Source of the DNA: Lentinus brumalis
Taxonomy: Eukaryota > Basidiomycota > Agaricomycetes > Polyporales > Polyporaceae
NCBI GenBank assembly: GCA_001792895.1
Contig: MARA01000007.1
Span: 806,001-870,000, forward strand
Direction: 5' to 3'
DNA length: 64,000 nucleotides
The position numbers and the translations under genes were made by a program. Position 1 is the stretch's first letter. Each line of letters begins with the position of its first letter. The notes below the pieces were generated by a model. The model was not told where the DNA came from, searched no databases, and worked only from the letters and a program-made list of their open reading frames with translations. This document shows, piece by piece, positions 1-10,796 of this stretch.

Positions 1-38
1 GAGCGGCCATGATCTGACATGGGGACTTCAGATACAAG

Positions 39-1233
39 TCACGAGCCAGGAGACAGGCAAGTAACGCACCAGCTTGCGGTAGAACCTGAGGCTGCAGGTG
101 CATCCCAATTCTCGATCGTGAGCCCGACGTATTCGGGCAGCTTTCGCCAAATCTGCCTGCGCAGCTCACGGTCCCGGTTCTGGACGTGCGCGCGGCAGCT
201 CTTGCACAGCGAGCGGGCCTGCGAGGGGTACATGACCATGTAAGCGTTGATGTTCTGCGCGTTGGGCGGCGTGTAACTGTCGATGCTGTCCATCCAGCTG
301 TCCAGCGCGCGGTCGGACGCGACGGCGTGCGGCCCCTTGGACATTCCGACGTGATCGAGCAGCCGTCGGAAGAGCTCGGAGCAGGACGTGTACGCCTGCG
401 AGTTCGAGCAGTGCTGCTGCCCCGGATAGCGCAGGAGCATGAACGCGGAGTGCACGTTCTCGGTGGCGAGGCGATTCTTCAGGGAGAGGCAGATATAGAG
501 ATCCTCGGGCGAGAGGCGCTCCATGGTGCCGTCATCGCGGGCGTATCCGAGCGTGAGCTCTGGCCCGAGCGTCGCGCAGATGTAGTATGCGAGGGGAAGT
601 ATGGTTGTGGTATTCGTCAGACGGGCGAGGTTGACAGCGCCGATGGCGTGGATGGGTTCCGGACGCCACTCGGTGGCGTTGCGGCCCTCGACCCAGTCGT
701 CGAAGCTGGTCGTGTAGTAGGTCGTTAGGTAGCTCATCGCTTGGTCGTACAGGCCTTTGAGCTCGTATTTGTGATCCAAGCGGATGATAGCACATATGAA
801 GTCGATGTCCACTTTCCAGTTAGAAAACCTGTGGCGCTGGGTCAGGAGGTGCGCATCACGACAAAGGGCGCGCTCACTTCAGATTTTTCTTGAGTGGAAA
901 TATTATTCGGAACAGACCACGAAGGTCGTTGGGAGAGTCGTAGAGAGGGACGACGGGGCAGCCATCGACCACTTCCGCGGGATTGTGCGTCCCTTGTCCC
1001 ACATCGAGCATGCTGCGGAAGACCGACGAGTGTTCGGCGAGCAGGCCTCGGTATACCTTGAAAGATACATTCTCTGAGACTAGAATGATGTTCCCGTCCT
1101 CGAACCAGTAGTCAGCATCGCGCGTGGCGGCCTTCACGATGTCGGCTGCGGTTGGACTCGGAACGGCGCGACTGGTGCTGGCACTGTTTGCCGGCGCGTC
1201 AGTGCGCAGACGCTTCCTGTGCGGTTCCTCCAT
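39..1233 (-). CDS. BTB/POZ domain protein (copy 1)
   Basis: Two exons fit: 1233-878 and 828-39, with a 49-nt GTGAGC...CAG intron in phase 2, giving about 381 aa. After a basic low-complexity N-terminus (residues 1-35) comes the BTB/POZ fold with the family pattern DYWFEDGNIILVSENVSFKV, then VYRGLLAEHS and FRSML. The C-terminal half is helical, with the LARLTNTTTILPLAYY segment and a Cys-rich stretch near the end (CKSC) seen in all five copies of this window. BTB domains mediate dimerisation and often recruit Cullin-3 ligases; this basidiomycete subfamily has no known function. It is transcribed divergently from copy 2 with 174 bp between start codons, so the two probably share a promoter. No disruption was seen. 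Confidence 0.87.
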
Positions 1234-1407
1234 GTAGGATGAGCGTGCTTCGAGAATGTTTGGAGGTTTGCGGTGAGATCTGTCCGCTTGTGTTGGTGGT
1301 TGGAAGTCAAGGAGCAGTGGCACACGCGCTAGCCGCATCGGGTTGGTGACCCGTGTGACCTGCTGTCACGTTCTTAAGTTCTTTCGTCCTCAACCACCAC
1401 GACAACC
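1234..1407. promoter_or_regulatory. shared intergenic promoter of two divergent BTB genes
   Basis: Only 174 bp separate the start codons of two paralogous BTB/POZ genes on opposite strands. Any promoter elements must lie here and may serve both genes. I see no clear TATA box. This is inferred from layout. Confidence 0.4.
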
Positions 1408-2496
1408 ATGGCAGAAGACGAACAGCGGCCTCTGAAACGGCTCAGAACGTTAGCTGCCGACTCTGAGGATGGTGCTCCACCAGCGGGCTCCTCCCTGGCT
1501 GCCCCGGCGGTGGACCTCGAGCATGATAGCGACTTCTGGCTCGAGGACGGCAACGTCGTGCTGGTAGCGAAAAACGTCGGGTTCCGAGTCTACAGAGGAC
1601 TACTCGCTGCGCAGTCTCCTGTTTTCTACGACATGTTCTCAGCTACTAGCCTTCGTGCAGATGAGCATTACGACGGCGTTCCCATCGTCCGATTGTACGA
1701 CTCGCCCGTGGACCTTCGCCATCTGTTTCGGGTCCTTTTGCCGAAGAGCCAGAAAGAGTATGTCGCATTATTCAGCCTATGAGCTTATATGCTGACAAGC
1801 CTCAGCGTTCTGAAGGACACATACAACTTGAAGACAGAGTTCCACGTCATCTCGGCGCTTATACGCCTCTCCCGCAAATACCAGATTGAAGATGTCGAAA
1901 AGCGCTCTCTGTCCGCTCTGTGCGCAATATACGCGACGGAGCTGTGCCGCTGGGCGGATATCGACTCCGCCATAGACGAAGAAGATCGAATCTTCGCTAT
2001 CGCAGCAGTGAATCTCGCCCGCCTTACCGACACTCCATCCATCCTGCCTTCCGCACTCTACCACTGCGTCCTACTCCAGTCTGATTTACTTCTCGGCTTT
2101 ACTCGCGAGGACGGAACAAAGGAGTACCTATCTCAAGAGGATCTCGGCAAGTGCATCGATGGTACTGCTCAGTTGGTCGCATCGAGAAACACCCTCACAC
2201 TATCGCTGGCTTCCTGCATCCGGGAATCCGGCGCCGACAGTTGTCTCCGTCCCGGTCTATGTGCCATTGCACGTAAAACCCTCTCTGAAAGCATGGTGGC
2301 GAGACCCTTGCATCCTGGCCACGAGGCTCACGCCCTGAGTAGCGAGGCCCGCCGCTGGGCTCAACATGGGCTCTGCGACAGATGCATTGCCAAGCTCGAG
2401 AACAAGGAAGATGTGCTACTTATGAACCTGTGGACGCACCTCCCGACGGTGTTCAAAGTCGATGGTCTTGGCGACGCGTGGCCTAAAGCGTTGTAG
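1408..2496 (+). CDS. BTB/POZ domain protein (copy 2)
   Basis: Exon 1 is 1408-1757. A short intron starts GTATGT, and exon 2 begins at 1806 (1800 is an in-frame alternative acceptor), giving about 346 aa. The N-terminus is short and charged (RPLKRLRT looks like a nuclear localisation patch). The BTB core follows at residues about 42-115 (DFWLEDGNVVLVAKNVGFRV, YRGLLAAQSPVFYDMF, VRLYDSPVDLRHLFRVLLP). The second half carries the shared ISALIRLSRKYQIEDV helix and LARLTDTPSILPSALYHC. The intron position and phase match copies 1, 3, 4 and 5, which shows recent common descent. The reading frame is intact. A role as a Cullin-3 adaptor or transcriptional cofactor is only a family-level guess. Confidence 0.88.
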
Positions 2497-2579
2497 CAGA
2501 CGAGCTATTTCCCGAAGGCCCCGTACATCCCATGTATTCCTCTCCTAGTACGTCATACACTACCGCACCTCATGATCCG

Positions 2580-3864
2580 TCACAAACGGTGGGCATCATT
2601 CTTCTTATCGCTGACTCCGAGTAGCTGAGACACCCTTTCCCAGTTCAGTCTCACCGATTTATCGTCTTCGGCATTCTTCAACAACGGCTCCGGCTTCACG
2701 CCCCTGTAGTTCTTTGCTCGCATCCAACTCTCGAGGGTGTACCCGTTCGGGTTCACCTTCCTCAGCCACTCGAAGTCCCGCTTTATCACATCGTCGCGCC
2801 ACTGGGACCAGAACCCGGAGAAGTTCTGACGCCACGTTGTCGACCCGTCGCCGAAGGGGCGCTCGTTGGCGATCGGGTGGTCCGCGCGCAGCCAGTTCTT
2901 GAACCACTCGTCGAGCGGCTGGCGGAGGAACTCGGCCTTCTCCCCGGTGACCTTCGTGAAGGTCTCGACGAGGTAGTCCCAGTTGACCCAGTCGGTCGCG
3001 ATCTCGAGGTCTTTGCCCGACGTCTCCGCGCGGTGGTCGAACGTGTAGCGCGCGAAGAAACCGAGGTCCTCGAGCGCGATCATCGGCACATACCCGTCCC
3101 CGACGGGTGAGGCGAAGACGTAGGTGCCGTCGGGACGCTGGCCGATTGGGCCGAACATGGGCTACGTACGTGGATGCGTCAGTCGTCTGCGATATGCAGT
3201 TTAAAGGTGCGCTTACAATGTTCAGCATCTCCATGTATGGCCCCGAAGTGACCACGCTCCAGGACATGTCATCGTCGCTGACGATGGAAGGTTGGGCCTG
3301 CATCCACTCCGCCACGCGACCTTTCCCGTCGTAGTGCTCGACCCGATAGGTAGGGTCGTAGCCGCCCTTCTGCTCGCAATATGCTCAGTCGCCGTGACGA
3401 GAGTAGCCTCCTCGCCGACTCACCTTGAACGAGTAATCCAAGTTGCTCCAGACGTAGTGTCGGACGGTCTTCACCTGCTTCGCCAGCTCGAAGATGCGGA
3501 GCCCCGCGAAGATCTCCTTGGCCTCTCCGACCGTGAAGCCGTCTGTATTGTTCCAGACTCCCCACACACCCTGAAGCGCGGACAGCACAGACGGGAAGTC
3601 GTCAAAGGCCCCTGTATCATACAGGTGAGTGTTTGTTTAGCATGGCGACGAACGTGCTACGAGACTCGACGTACCCTTCACGAGCTCCACGCCCTTGCCC
3701 GCGAGCTCCTTGGCTCGGCGGCTGCTTGGGTCACGAGTGAGCGCGCGCACAGCGTACGGGGAGGGAGCGCCGTCCGCTGCGGCCTCGAGCAGCTTGTCGA
3801 TGACGGCGATGCCTTGCGCGCCCGTGGCGCCGATGACAAGGATGAGCTTCTTGTTGGTGGACAT
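2580..3864 (-). CDS. NmrA-like NAD(P)-binding protein
   Basis: Four exons join in phase: 3864-3675, 3611-3424, 3369-3217 and 3161-2580, giving 370 aa. The N-terminus reads LILVIGATGAQGIAVIDKLL, the GxxGxxG dinucleotide-binding turn of the atypical short-chain dehydrogenase fold. VRALTRDPSS then matches the usual NADP-phosphate contact. Later segments (VWNNTDGFTVGEAKEI, HYVWSNLDYSFK, YDGKGRVAEWM, TSGPYMEM) follow the NmrA/HSCARG pattern. Family members sense NADP redox state or act as reductases; NmrA itself represses nitrogen metabolism, but this relative need not. The active-site Tyr-Lys of classical SDRs is not expected here. A TATA-like stretch lies on the minus strand at about 3925-3931, roughly 60 bp upstream of the ATG. 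The frame is intact. Confidence 0.88.
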
Positions 3865-5030
3865 GTTCGAGTGTATGATAGGAGTGAGTTTCCGATGAAG
3901 CTCTCCTTGCTGAGGCCAAGGGGCATATATACTGTCGTTGCCTTGTGCCTTACACTACCTTCGGGCATGGCTCGGGGAGCGTCGCGCTCGCATATGACTC
4001 GAGGAATGTCTGCACGGACATGTCACATACCCGTACAAGCTGCGCCCTACGTGATTGTGGTGGCCCCATTATTCACGCCGCCGGTAACTTACCGGCGTTC
4101 ATAGCGCAGTCTCTCCGCCTCCGCTGCCTCCTGTATCAACCCCGAGGCATGCCCGACCCTTTTCGTAAGTCTGATTTTGACGGGTCCGGCTATGTGACGA
4201 TCTCCCCGCCTTGATCGCCTCATAATAACATGGGCCCGATCCGCTTACTCTCTCTCATGATACTCTTCAATAGGGGATCGGCGTTGCATCAGCTGGAGCG
4301 GGCCCGCCACGCCACATCATATCTATGCAGGCTATGTATGTATGTGGCCTGTTCAACCAGTGTCTACAGCCTTTGGCATCTCGCGTCATCAATCATCGCA
4401 CTATTGGTCCTTGCTCGCGCTTTCCAGGCGACTATGAGCTGAATGGGCGGGCTTATATTGCGGCAACGAGGTGAGTTCCGTCTTCCGCGACGTGTCCGAA
4501 GTCTGCTCCGCCTGACGCAGGCATCCAGGTTCTGACTGCTCTCGGCAGGTGTAGGCTCATAGTTGTGTTCACTAGGAGCATACAACGCCTGTGATTAGAT
4601 GCAGATATGTGCAGCCACGTAGCACGCAGACCCAGATCGCGCCATTTGCCCTCGGGGTACTTCGAACCATGTCTTGGGACAACGGTCACCCGTGAGTAGT
4701 ACAGTACATAGTATGTGTACTTTTCAGTGAGCACATCATTCTCGTCATCCTTGTCGCAACATGTGTCTTGCGTCTAAAACACTAGGACGTCTAGGCCTTC
4801 CTCGCGATTCCAGAACTACCCGCCGGGCGCTTATGTGCAGTTCCATGGCATTCGCGGCCAGTCTTGCGACTGTCGGTCGTTCGAAGGAAGCTTCCTACAT
4901 ATGCCGGGAACGCTTGGACCTCATCTCGTGCTCAATGCAGCCCGGTGACGATTCTGCATGACGCGCTCATTGACCTCATTGACATCAGGACGGCGAAGGC
5001 TGAAGAAACAGAGCGATGCGTACCGCGAGG
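3865..5030. other. intergenic, no gene seen
   Basis: About 1.2 kb separates the NmrA-like gene from the Hsp20 gene, which are divergent. Short open frames here have no codon or motif support. The last 150 bp hold the putative heat-shock element listed separately. Confidence 0.5.
4886..4895. promoter_or_regulatory. heat shock element-like palindrome
   Basis: GGAAGCTTCC is a perfect nGAAnnTTCn unit, the minimal heat-shock-factor target, with another TTC five bases upstream at 4880-4882. It lies about 215 bp before the Hsp20 start codon and 136 bp before its TATA box. The function is inferred from the motif plus the identity of the downstream gene. Confidence 0.5.
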
Positions 5031-5037
5031 TATATAA
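5031..5037 (+). promoter_or_regulatory. TATA box of the Hsp20 gene
   Basis: TATATAAG lies 79 bp upstream of the Hsp20 ATG, a normal spacing for a strongly inducible fungal promoter. Confidence 0.6.
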
Positions 5038-5109
5038 GGGTCTCCCATCCACGCTCCTGAAGCCCCAGACAACAACAGACAGTTGATCGACACATCTCAC
5101 TCTCCCACC

Positions 5110-5723
5110 ATGTCGCTCATCTCTACCCTCCTCAACGAGCCTTTTTACTCCGAGTTCGACCGCCTCTTCGATGATGCGTTCTCCCGTCGCACCGGTTCCG
5201 GCGGCTCTGGCTCCGAGGTCGCTCGCAACCAAGCACCCCGTCACCTGCGTCCCGCGTGAGTACTTACTCCTCCACACCTCCGATAGCGTTGCTGGACGGC
5301 GGCGCTGACGATGTGTTCGTTCGTGCCACAGTGTCGACCTCCACGAGGACGCCGAGAAGAACCTCGTGACCGCGACGTTCGAGCTGCCCGGACTGAAGAA
5401 GGAGGACGTCAGCATCGACGTGCGCAACAACGTTCTCACCGTGTCGGGCGAGACGAAGCAGTCCGAGGAGCGCACGGAGCAGGGCTACGTCGTCAAGGAG
5501 CGCCGGTACGGCAAGTTCTCGCGCTCGATCCCCATCGCAGAGGGAATCAAGGTACGGCTCGTCGCTTGTCGCTTGTCGCAGTGGCTGGGCTGCAGGATGC
5601 TGACTTGGTTGATCTTCGGTGCAGCCTGAGGAGATCAAGGCGTCGCTGGAGAACGGCGTGCTGACCGTGACGTTCCCGAGGATCTCGCCCGAGCAGGCAC
5701 CCAAGAAGATCACCATCTCGTGA
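5110..5723 (+). CDS. small heat shock protein (Hsp20/alpha-crystallin)
   Basis: Three exons join in phase: 5110-5255, 5332-5551 and 5625-5723, giving 154 aa, the usual size for fungal Hsp20. The alpha-crystallin domain spans residues about 48-150: VDLHEDAEKNLVTATFELPG, then LKKEDVSIDVRNNVLTVSGE, then GKFSRSIPI, and the conserved C-terminal strand ENGVLTVTFPR. A final ITIS resembles the C-terminal I-x-I anchor that docks into neighbouring subunits. The protein is an ATP-independent holdase that binds unfolding proteins as large oligomers in the cytosol. A TATA box and a heat-shock-element palindrome lie upstream. The start is the first ATG after the TATA box and gives the typical phenylalanine-rich N-terminus (FYSEFDRLFDDAF). 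Confidence 0.95.
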
Positions 5724-6264
5724 AAGGGGGATGTAATTGACGGATCGTCCGTTGTACTTGTACTGTCAACATCTGTACCGCAATGCAATTGTACTGTTAC
5801 CCTTCGCACCGAGTGCCGAGCCCCCAGGTTGCTGACTCCACGTGGACCCTGCGGTAAGTACAGGTTCTGCGAGTCGAATGCCGCGGGGGGTCGAGTCAAG
5901 CGAATACTTAGTTTCTGAGCTGTCATGTCGAGGACTGTGTTGTTCCTGGCTCGAACGATCCGAATGAGCATGCCGTGGAAACTCCCCACGACGTGCACCC
6001 GCCAGAAAACCGGCCGATGAAAGGAATGTGATAGTCCAGGCTGGGCTAACCTTTCACCGTTTCGGGGCCTAAGCGCTCGCGAAAACAAAGGAAAGGTTTC
6101 TTCCGCCTGGACGAAACATCCCTTTCACCGACCAGGTTTTTTGGCGGTGCAACGTCGTGCCCGGTGTCAACGGGCAGCAAGCACAATCGATTTCAGGCGG
6201 AGATTACGCAGTACATACTAGTGGATCCCGAAAGTATGAAGACATGCGCACGATACCCGGTCGC
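5724..6264. other. convergent intergenic spacer
   Basis: About 540 bp lie between the 3' ends of the Hsp20 gene and the dehydrogenase. No gene or repeat was recognised; it presumably holds both 3' untranslated regions. Confidence 0.4.
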
Positions 6265-7371
6265 TCAGAGGCTGTATTCCTTCCCGGTGTAGTGGTCGAT
6301 GAGCAACCCATTGTCGGACGGCTTCAGGCCATCGACGATCGTCAGCTGCTTGGAGACAGACTGTTCCGGGGTCTCGAGCACGACCGGGATGTTCTTCTGC
6401 GCGAACTCTTCCTCTACCGCCAGCATACGGGCGTGCGCAGCCTCCGGCACCAGGTCCCCTAGTAGTGAGTAGTAAGCATGCGGTCTCTGATCAGCGCGCC
6501 ATCCCCAAGTCCGCGCCAGGTCAAAAGGCACTCACCGTACTCGCCCTTCGTCCCCGTGGTATCCACCAGCCCGGGGGTCAGAGAGACGACGACGAAGCCT
6601 TCGTCCTGGAGCGTCAGCGCCCACTTGGCCGTCGCCATGACCGCCGCGGTCTTCGTGATGTGGTACGCGGCCATGTACGCGATGCCCTGCTTGCGGACCG
6701 TCGGCACGTCGGCACCCCCAGTGCTGATCACGACGACCCTCTTGGTGCTGCCCGCGCGGAGGAGCGGGAGGAACGCGGTGATGCTGTGGATCACACCGAG
6801 CGTGTTGGTCTTGAACTGCAAGTGCGGTCAGTGGCGGGAGTCTCCGTGTGCGCGTGGCGCACGTACCGTAGTGATGAAGTCGTCATCGAGTTCGTCCATG
6901 CTCGGGCTGAAGAGAGGCCATCAATAAGGAGAGCGCAAGTAGACACAGAGAGAGTCACTCACAAGTCGTCGAAGCCGCCCCTCCCGAAAGCGGGCGAGCC
7001 GGTGATCGCGGCGTTGTGGATGAGGAAGTCGAGCTTTCCCCTGCTAGTTGCGAAGCCGCTTTGGCCGCACGCTACTAGAAGGGTGAGCTAACTGCGTGGG
7101 ACCGAGCGGGAGCGCCGTACCTCTAGAGACTGATAGTCGGCCACATCGGCCTCGAGGACATGGACGTTGTTGAGGCCCTTTATAGCAGCGAGGAGATGAC
7201 TGGAGTTCGCCGCATTGCGGACCACTGCGAACACGACAGAGTCGGGTCTCGCTGCCTGAGAAAGAGGTCAACTAACAAGGCACCTAGCTCTCAACGTGAG
7301 GAGCTCACCAGCTGACGGACGTATTCAAGCCCGATGCCTCTTGAGGCCCCAATGACGGCGTAAGAAGTCAT
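6265..7371 (-). CDS. short-chain dehydrogenase (one-base frame break)
   Basis: Six exons are visible: 7371-7309, 7255-7121, about 7071-6963, 6906-6867, 6815-6536 and 6458-6265. The start reads MTSYAVIGASRGIGLEYVRQ with the SDR TGxxxGxG-type turn (GASRGIG). LEADVADYQS, LDFLIHNAA (NAG motif), VVVISTGGAD, AYHITKTAA (YxxxK catalytic pair) and LTPGLVDT follow, all classical SDR landmarks. Exon 3 opens in the expected frame (RAAKAASQLAG) but then has to shift by one base to reach KLDFLIHNAA; the break lies at the CCCC run at 7038-7041. No alternative splice site that I tried restores phase without deleting a helix. One missing base, either in the assembly or in the genome, explains it. The substrate is unknown; the enzyme is cytosolic and NAD(P)-dependent. 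Confidence 0.8.
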
Positions 7372-9006
7372 TTGTAGACGATGAAGCTGCGTATGCTGGA
7401 CTGGTTGCTGCTGTCCGTCTTCGAGTCGTCAGCGCATTTATATACACTCGCCATCGAGAGCGGCGCGAGCGCTGCGACCTACAGTGCCACTGTCCGAAGA
7501 GCCGGGGTCAATGGTGCGGGTCCGAGAAGTCTCCAAATAGCGAGACAAAGCATCCTAGGCTTGACGGAACCTTGATGCGCCGTGGGACCGGACCCACCTG
7601 TGTCGTCGCGCCGGTCTTGGCACTGGATCCACAAGCAAAAGTGTGCGTGTGCGATCCAAATTTAGCGTTGCAGCAGACCGAAGAAGCACTGAAAGCACCC
7701 ACCTCAAGGCCGAGGGGTTCACTCGCCCGGATAACAGACCCTATTCTGTGCCCCCAACGGAGGGTACTTACATGGATGTTCCAAGTCGGGGAGATGTGGG
7801 GCAGCTTGGCGAGAACCCAGATCTCAGAAGTCAGAACAGAGTGTAGTGTTATCTCCAGCAAACGCAACAGTATCCCAAGGTCCATGGACTGTCCCTCCTA
7901 TACATACGTCCTGCGTGGGCAGCCTCCCGCGGCGGCGTGACGCGTCGCTGGCCTGTGTGTCGCTGGAACGAACGATGTTGCTGCTCCGAGATAAATTCTG
8001 AAAACTTGGCGCAGAAGACAAAGGGTATCTATCGCTTTCACACAAGTGTATGTCAGTCGAGTAGAGAGCGAATCAAGCGTAAAGTCGTAGTAGTGGAGGG
8101 GATGAAAGAGCGGCAGTGCATGTCAAGCGCTAACGGCCGCATATCGGGGCACGGGCCGCGCGACCCGAGGTGGCTAAGCCATCGTATACTGATCTGTAGA
8201 GCTCTCGACGTCTCCCTTTCAGTTCCAGCCTGAGCAACGCTAGGTGCACTCCGTTCAAATCACACCGAAGAGGACTACATACTGCCGCAAATTCCGAGTA
8301 GGTCTCGCCAACGCCGCCATGCCACATCATGTACGGCTCCGAGTCGCCCCTGATCCTCAGTGCTACTGTACCAGCCGTCAGTGACATGGCTTGCGCCTCC
8401 GGGTCCTGCTCATCCTTATGCTCAGCAGGCTTCCCTGATACTCTGAGAAATCTTCTATTCAGCGAGTTGCATACTCGGGTCTCCGGTAGAGCGCTGCTTC
8501 GCCACGTCGTACGCGACGCGGATCCCACTTACGTTTTGTGAGTATCATCTTTGCAAGTTTCGCGTAGCAATATTGACGATAAGCATCATTGAGCAGCTCT
8601 TTGCCACAAGGAATTGTGCGATTTGACATGCGACGAAACGTCAACGCCTGCCACCTATATGCATAACTCTTGGTCCGGCCATCTCGGAGGTTGCTTCTGT
8701 CCCGAGCCGAGCGACATCAGCATGCCCTCGGCTAAGGCTTCACACCAAAAGTGTATATCTACTCCAAGCTTGAAGCTTCACTACGGACTCGGGCGGGACA
8801 GCGGTCAATCCTTCATGGTGTTCCATTCCTTGGTTCTGAGCCTCCCGTCTCAGGCGTTCTGACCAGGCGTTCCGCTCGCTCAAGGTTACGACAGGACATC
8901 CTGCGGCGGATCCGTCTGATGATCCACTCCCCAGAATTGGACATCTCTGGCGTGGCTGTCAATGCGATTGATACCTATGCATGGACGCTGTCATTTTTGA
9001 CGACGC
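7372..9006. other. intergenic, no supported gene
   Basis: About 1.6 kb. A minus-strand open stretch at about 8459-8644 has protein-like composition, but no motif, splice continuity or start could be supported. The rest shows nothing. Confidence 0.35.
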
Positions 9007-9012
9007 TATAAA
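9007..9012 (+). promoter_or_regulatory. TATA box upstream of a DUF6533 gene
   Basis: TATAAA lies 96 bp upstream of the ATG at 9108, in the expected orientation. Confidence 0.45.
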
Positions 9013-9107
9013 GATCCACCGAGGGCCTACGTCCCCTCGCTCCCGCAAACCTTCCTTCCCCACCGTGCGATACAAGTGCTCATGCGGACGTGCTCTGGTA
9101 GCCCGTT

Positions 9108-10508
9108 ATGGTGCTGTCAGAGTCGTTCGTCAACTACTCCCGCTCCCGTGACCTGAGTTACAGCGAGGTCGCGTGTGTTACCGTCCTTACCTGGGATGTT
9201 CTGGTGACACTGTCCGAGGAGGTACGCGTCTCATCTCGTTCTTCGCAGTCCCGATCTCAACGGCGAGAGTATATGCAGATTGATCTTATATGGAGGTGAG
9301 TACATATGCCATAGGATTCTCTGCTTCCTCGTGCTCATCAACTTGTGCAGGCGACGTGGTTGGACACCTGCCAAAATTCTGTACTACATTGCCCGGTACC
9401 TTCCGTGGCTGTTCCAGCTGTACATAGGTGTCCCCTTCCCGTCCAAACGCTACGTCGCTGACCGCAGTTCTCCAGCGCTCTTCTTGCCATCAATGTGAAC
9501 GGCACCACCGGCCTCGCTTTCACGTCCAGCCAGTGCGCTACCTGGCAAGTAGTGCAGGGCGTGCTCTTGCAAGTGATTGTCACCACCGTAGACGTCATCC
9601 TCGTCACTCGCGGTCAGTGGACGACCTCGCCGTTGCGCTGCGAAAGCTGACCGAAGTCTCCGAGGCAGTGTACGCCCTCTACAGTAGAAATCGATATCTT
9701 CTGCTCTTACTCGGTTCCCTCTTTCTCGCGGAACTCACCTCCCTCTGCTACATCCTCGTCGTGGTCACCCCGCGCCTGACATACAACGACGAGTGCTACG
9801 TCACCTCCAGCCCGTCTGTTTTCCAGTACTACTGGTGCGTCGCTTGCGATCTGCTTGCCTCTAGCCGTTGCTGACGCTCATGAACCTCCAGGATGATCTC
9901 CCTTGCGTTCGAGACGGTGCTCTTCGTGCTCACCATCGTCAAGTTCTTCGACGCCGTCAAGCAGGGATGGGGCAAGGGCCCCATCATGCAGCAGTTCGTC
10001 ACGGACGGGACGTGGGCGTACACGCTCATCTTTCTGGTGATGCTCGTGAACATGATGCTGTACAAGTACGTCCACTCGACGCTGACCGGAATATGCTACA
10101 CGTGCGTGCGTCTTAATACCATCCGGGTCCCTTCCTGACACTAACAGGATACATAGATGGCTCCTGGTCGTCATGTCCTTCGCGGTACGCCCGCGTGCTT
10201 CCTCTCGTGCGCAGTCCGGTCGCTGACGCTGACTGATTTCGCAGGGATCGCGGCTCGTTCTCAACCCGAGGCGTTCGTCCGCGTCGTACTACCACTCGAC
10301 ATACGGCAGTGACGTGGAGATGTCTCATATGTCCAGCTTCGGCCACTTCTCGCCACGCGCGCGTGATCTGGGACCGGGGATCATGGTCACCATAGAACGG
10401 ATCACGGACGGCATGTGCTCCTCACACCTCGCGTCTCCTTGTGATCTCTAACCCGCCTCCGTGCAGAGCCTGAATGGGGCAAAGCTTGACGTTTCTCGAA
10501 ATGTCTGA
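9108..10508 (+). CDS. DUF6533 multi-pass membrane protein
   Basis: Nine exons fit in phase: 9108-9221, 9279-9295, 9351-9419, 9476-9612, 9669-9834, 9892-10101, 10157-10184, 10245-10414 and probably 10469-10508, giving about 316 aa. The N-terminus matches the basidiomycete DUF6533 pattern: YSEVACVTVLTWDVLVTLSE, the W-R-R-W loop, then AKILYYIARYLPWLFQL. Further hydrophobic helices follow (SLFLAELTSLCYILVVV, AFETVLFVLTIVKF, TLIFLVMLVNMMLYK), and the cytoplasmic tail has SRLVLNPRRSSASYYHSTYG. Seven membrane spans are likely. The family is lineage-specific, found in tandem arrays, and of unknown function; receptor-like topology is often suggested. The last exon is uncertain: without the final splice the frame ends at 10451. 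Confidence 0.8.
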
Positions 10509-10796
10509 GCATAGAAGTGCCCGACCCTTGTAACATCCTGTATCATACTCGGTACGTCGCGGCGTCATCCTTGGCTGACACAGCGTCGCTCACCGAGTTG
10601 CGCAGTTGTGCTATGATGTGTGCTTGCTGATACGTGTACAGTCAGTCCTGTTGTAACTCTTCCCATGCTCGGAAGTCGTCACCTTCGTCCATTCCTTCTC
10701 CCCACCGCGTTGCGTTATATCACAATCGTTTCCACTCTCCCTCTTTCCTTCGCTCTTTGTATCTCACATGTACTGCAAGCACGACTTGTCGCAAGT

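Noticed and set aside
8130..8644. Minus-strand frames that could be two exons of a gene
   Set aside because: No family resemblance, no matching splice phases and no convincing start.
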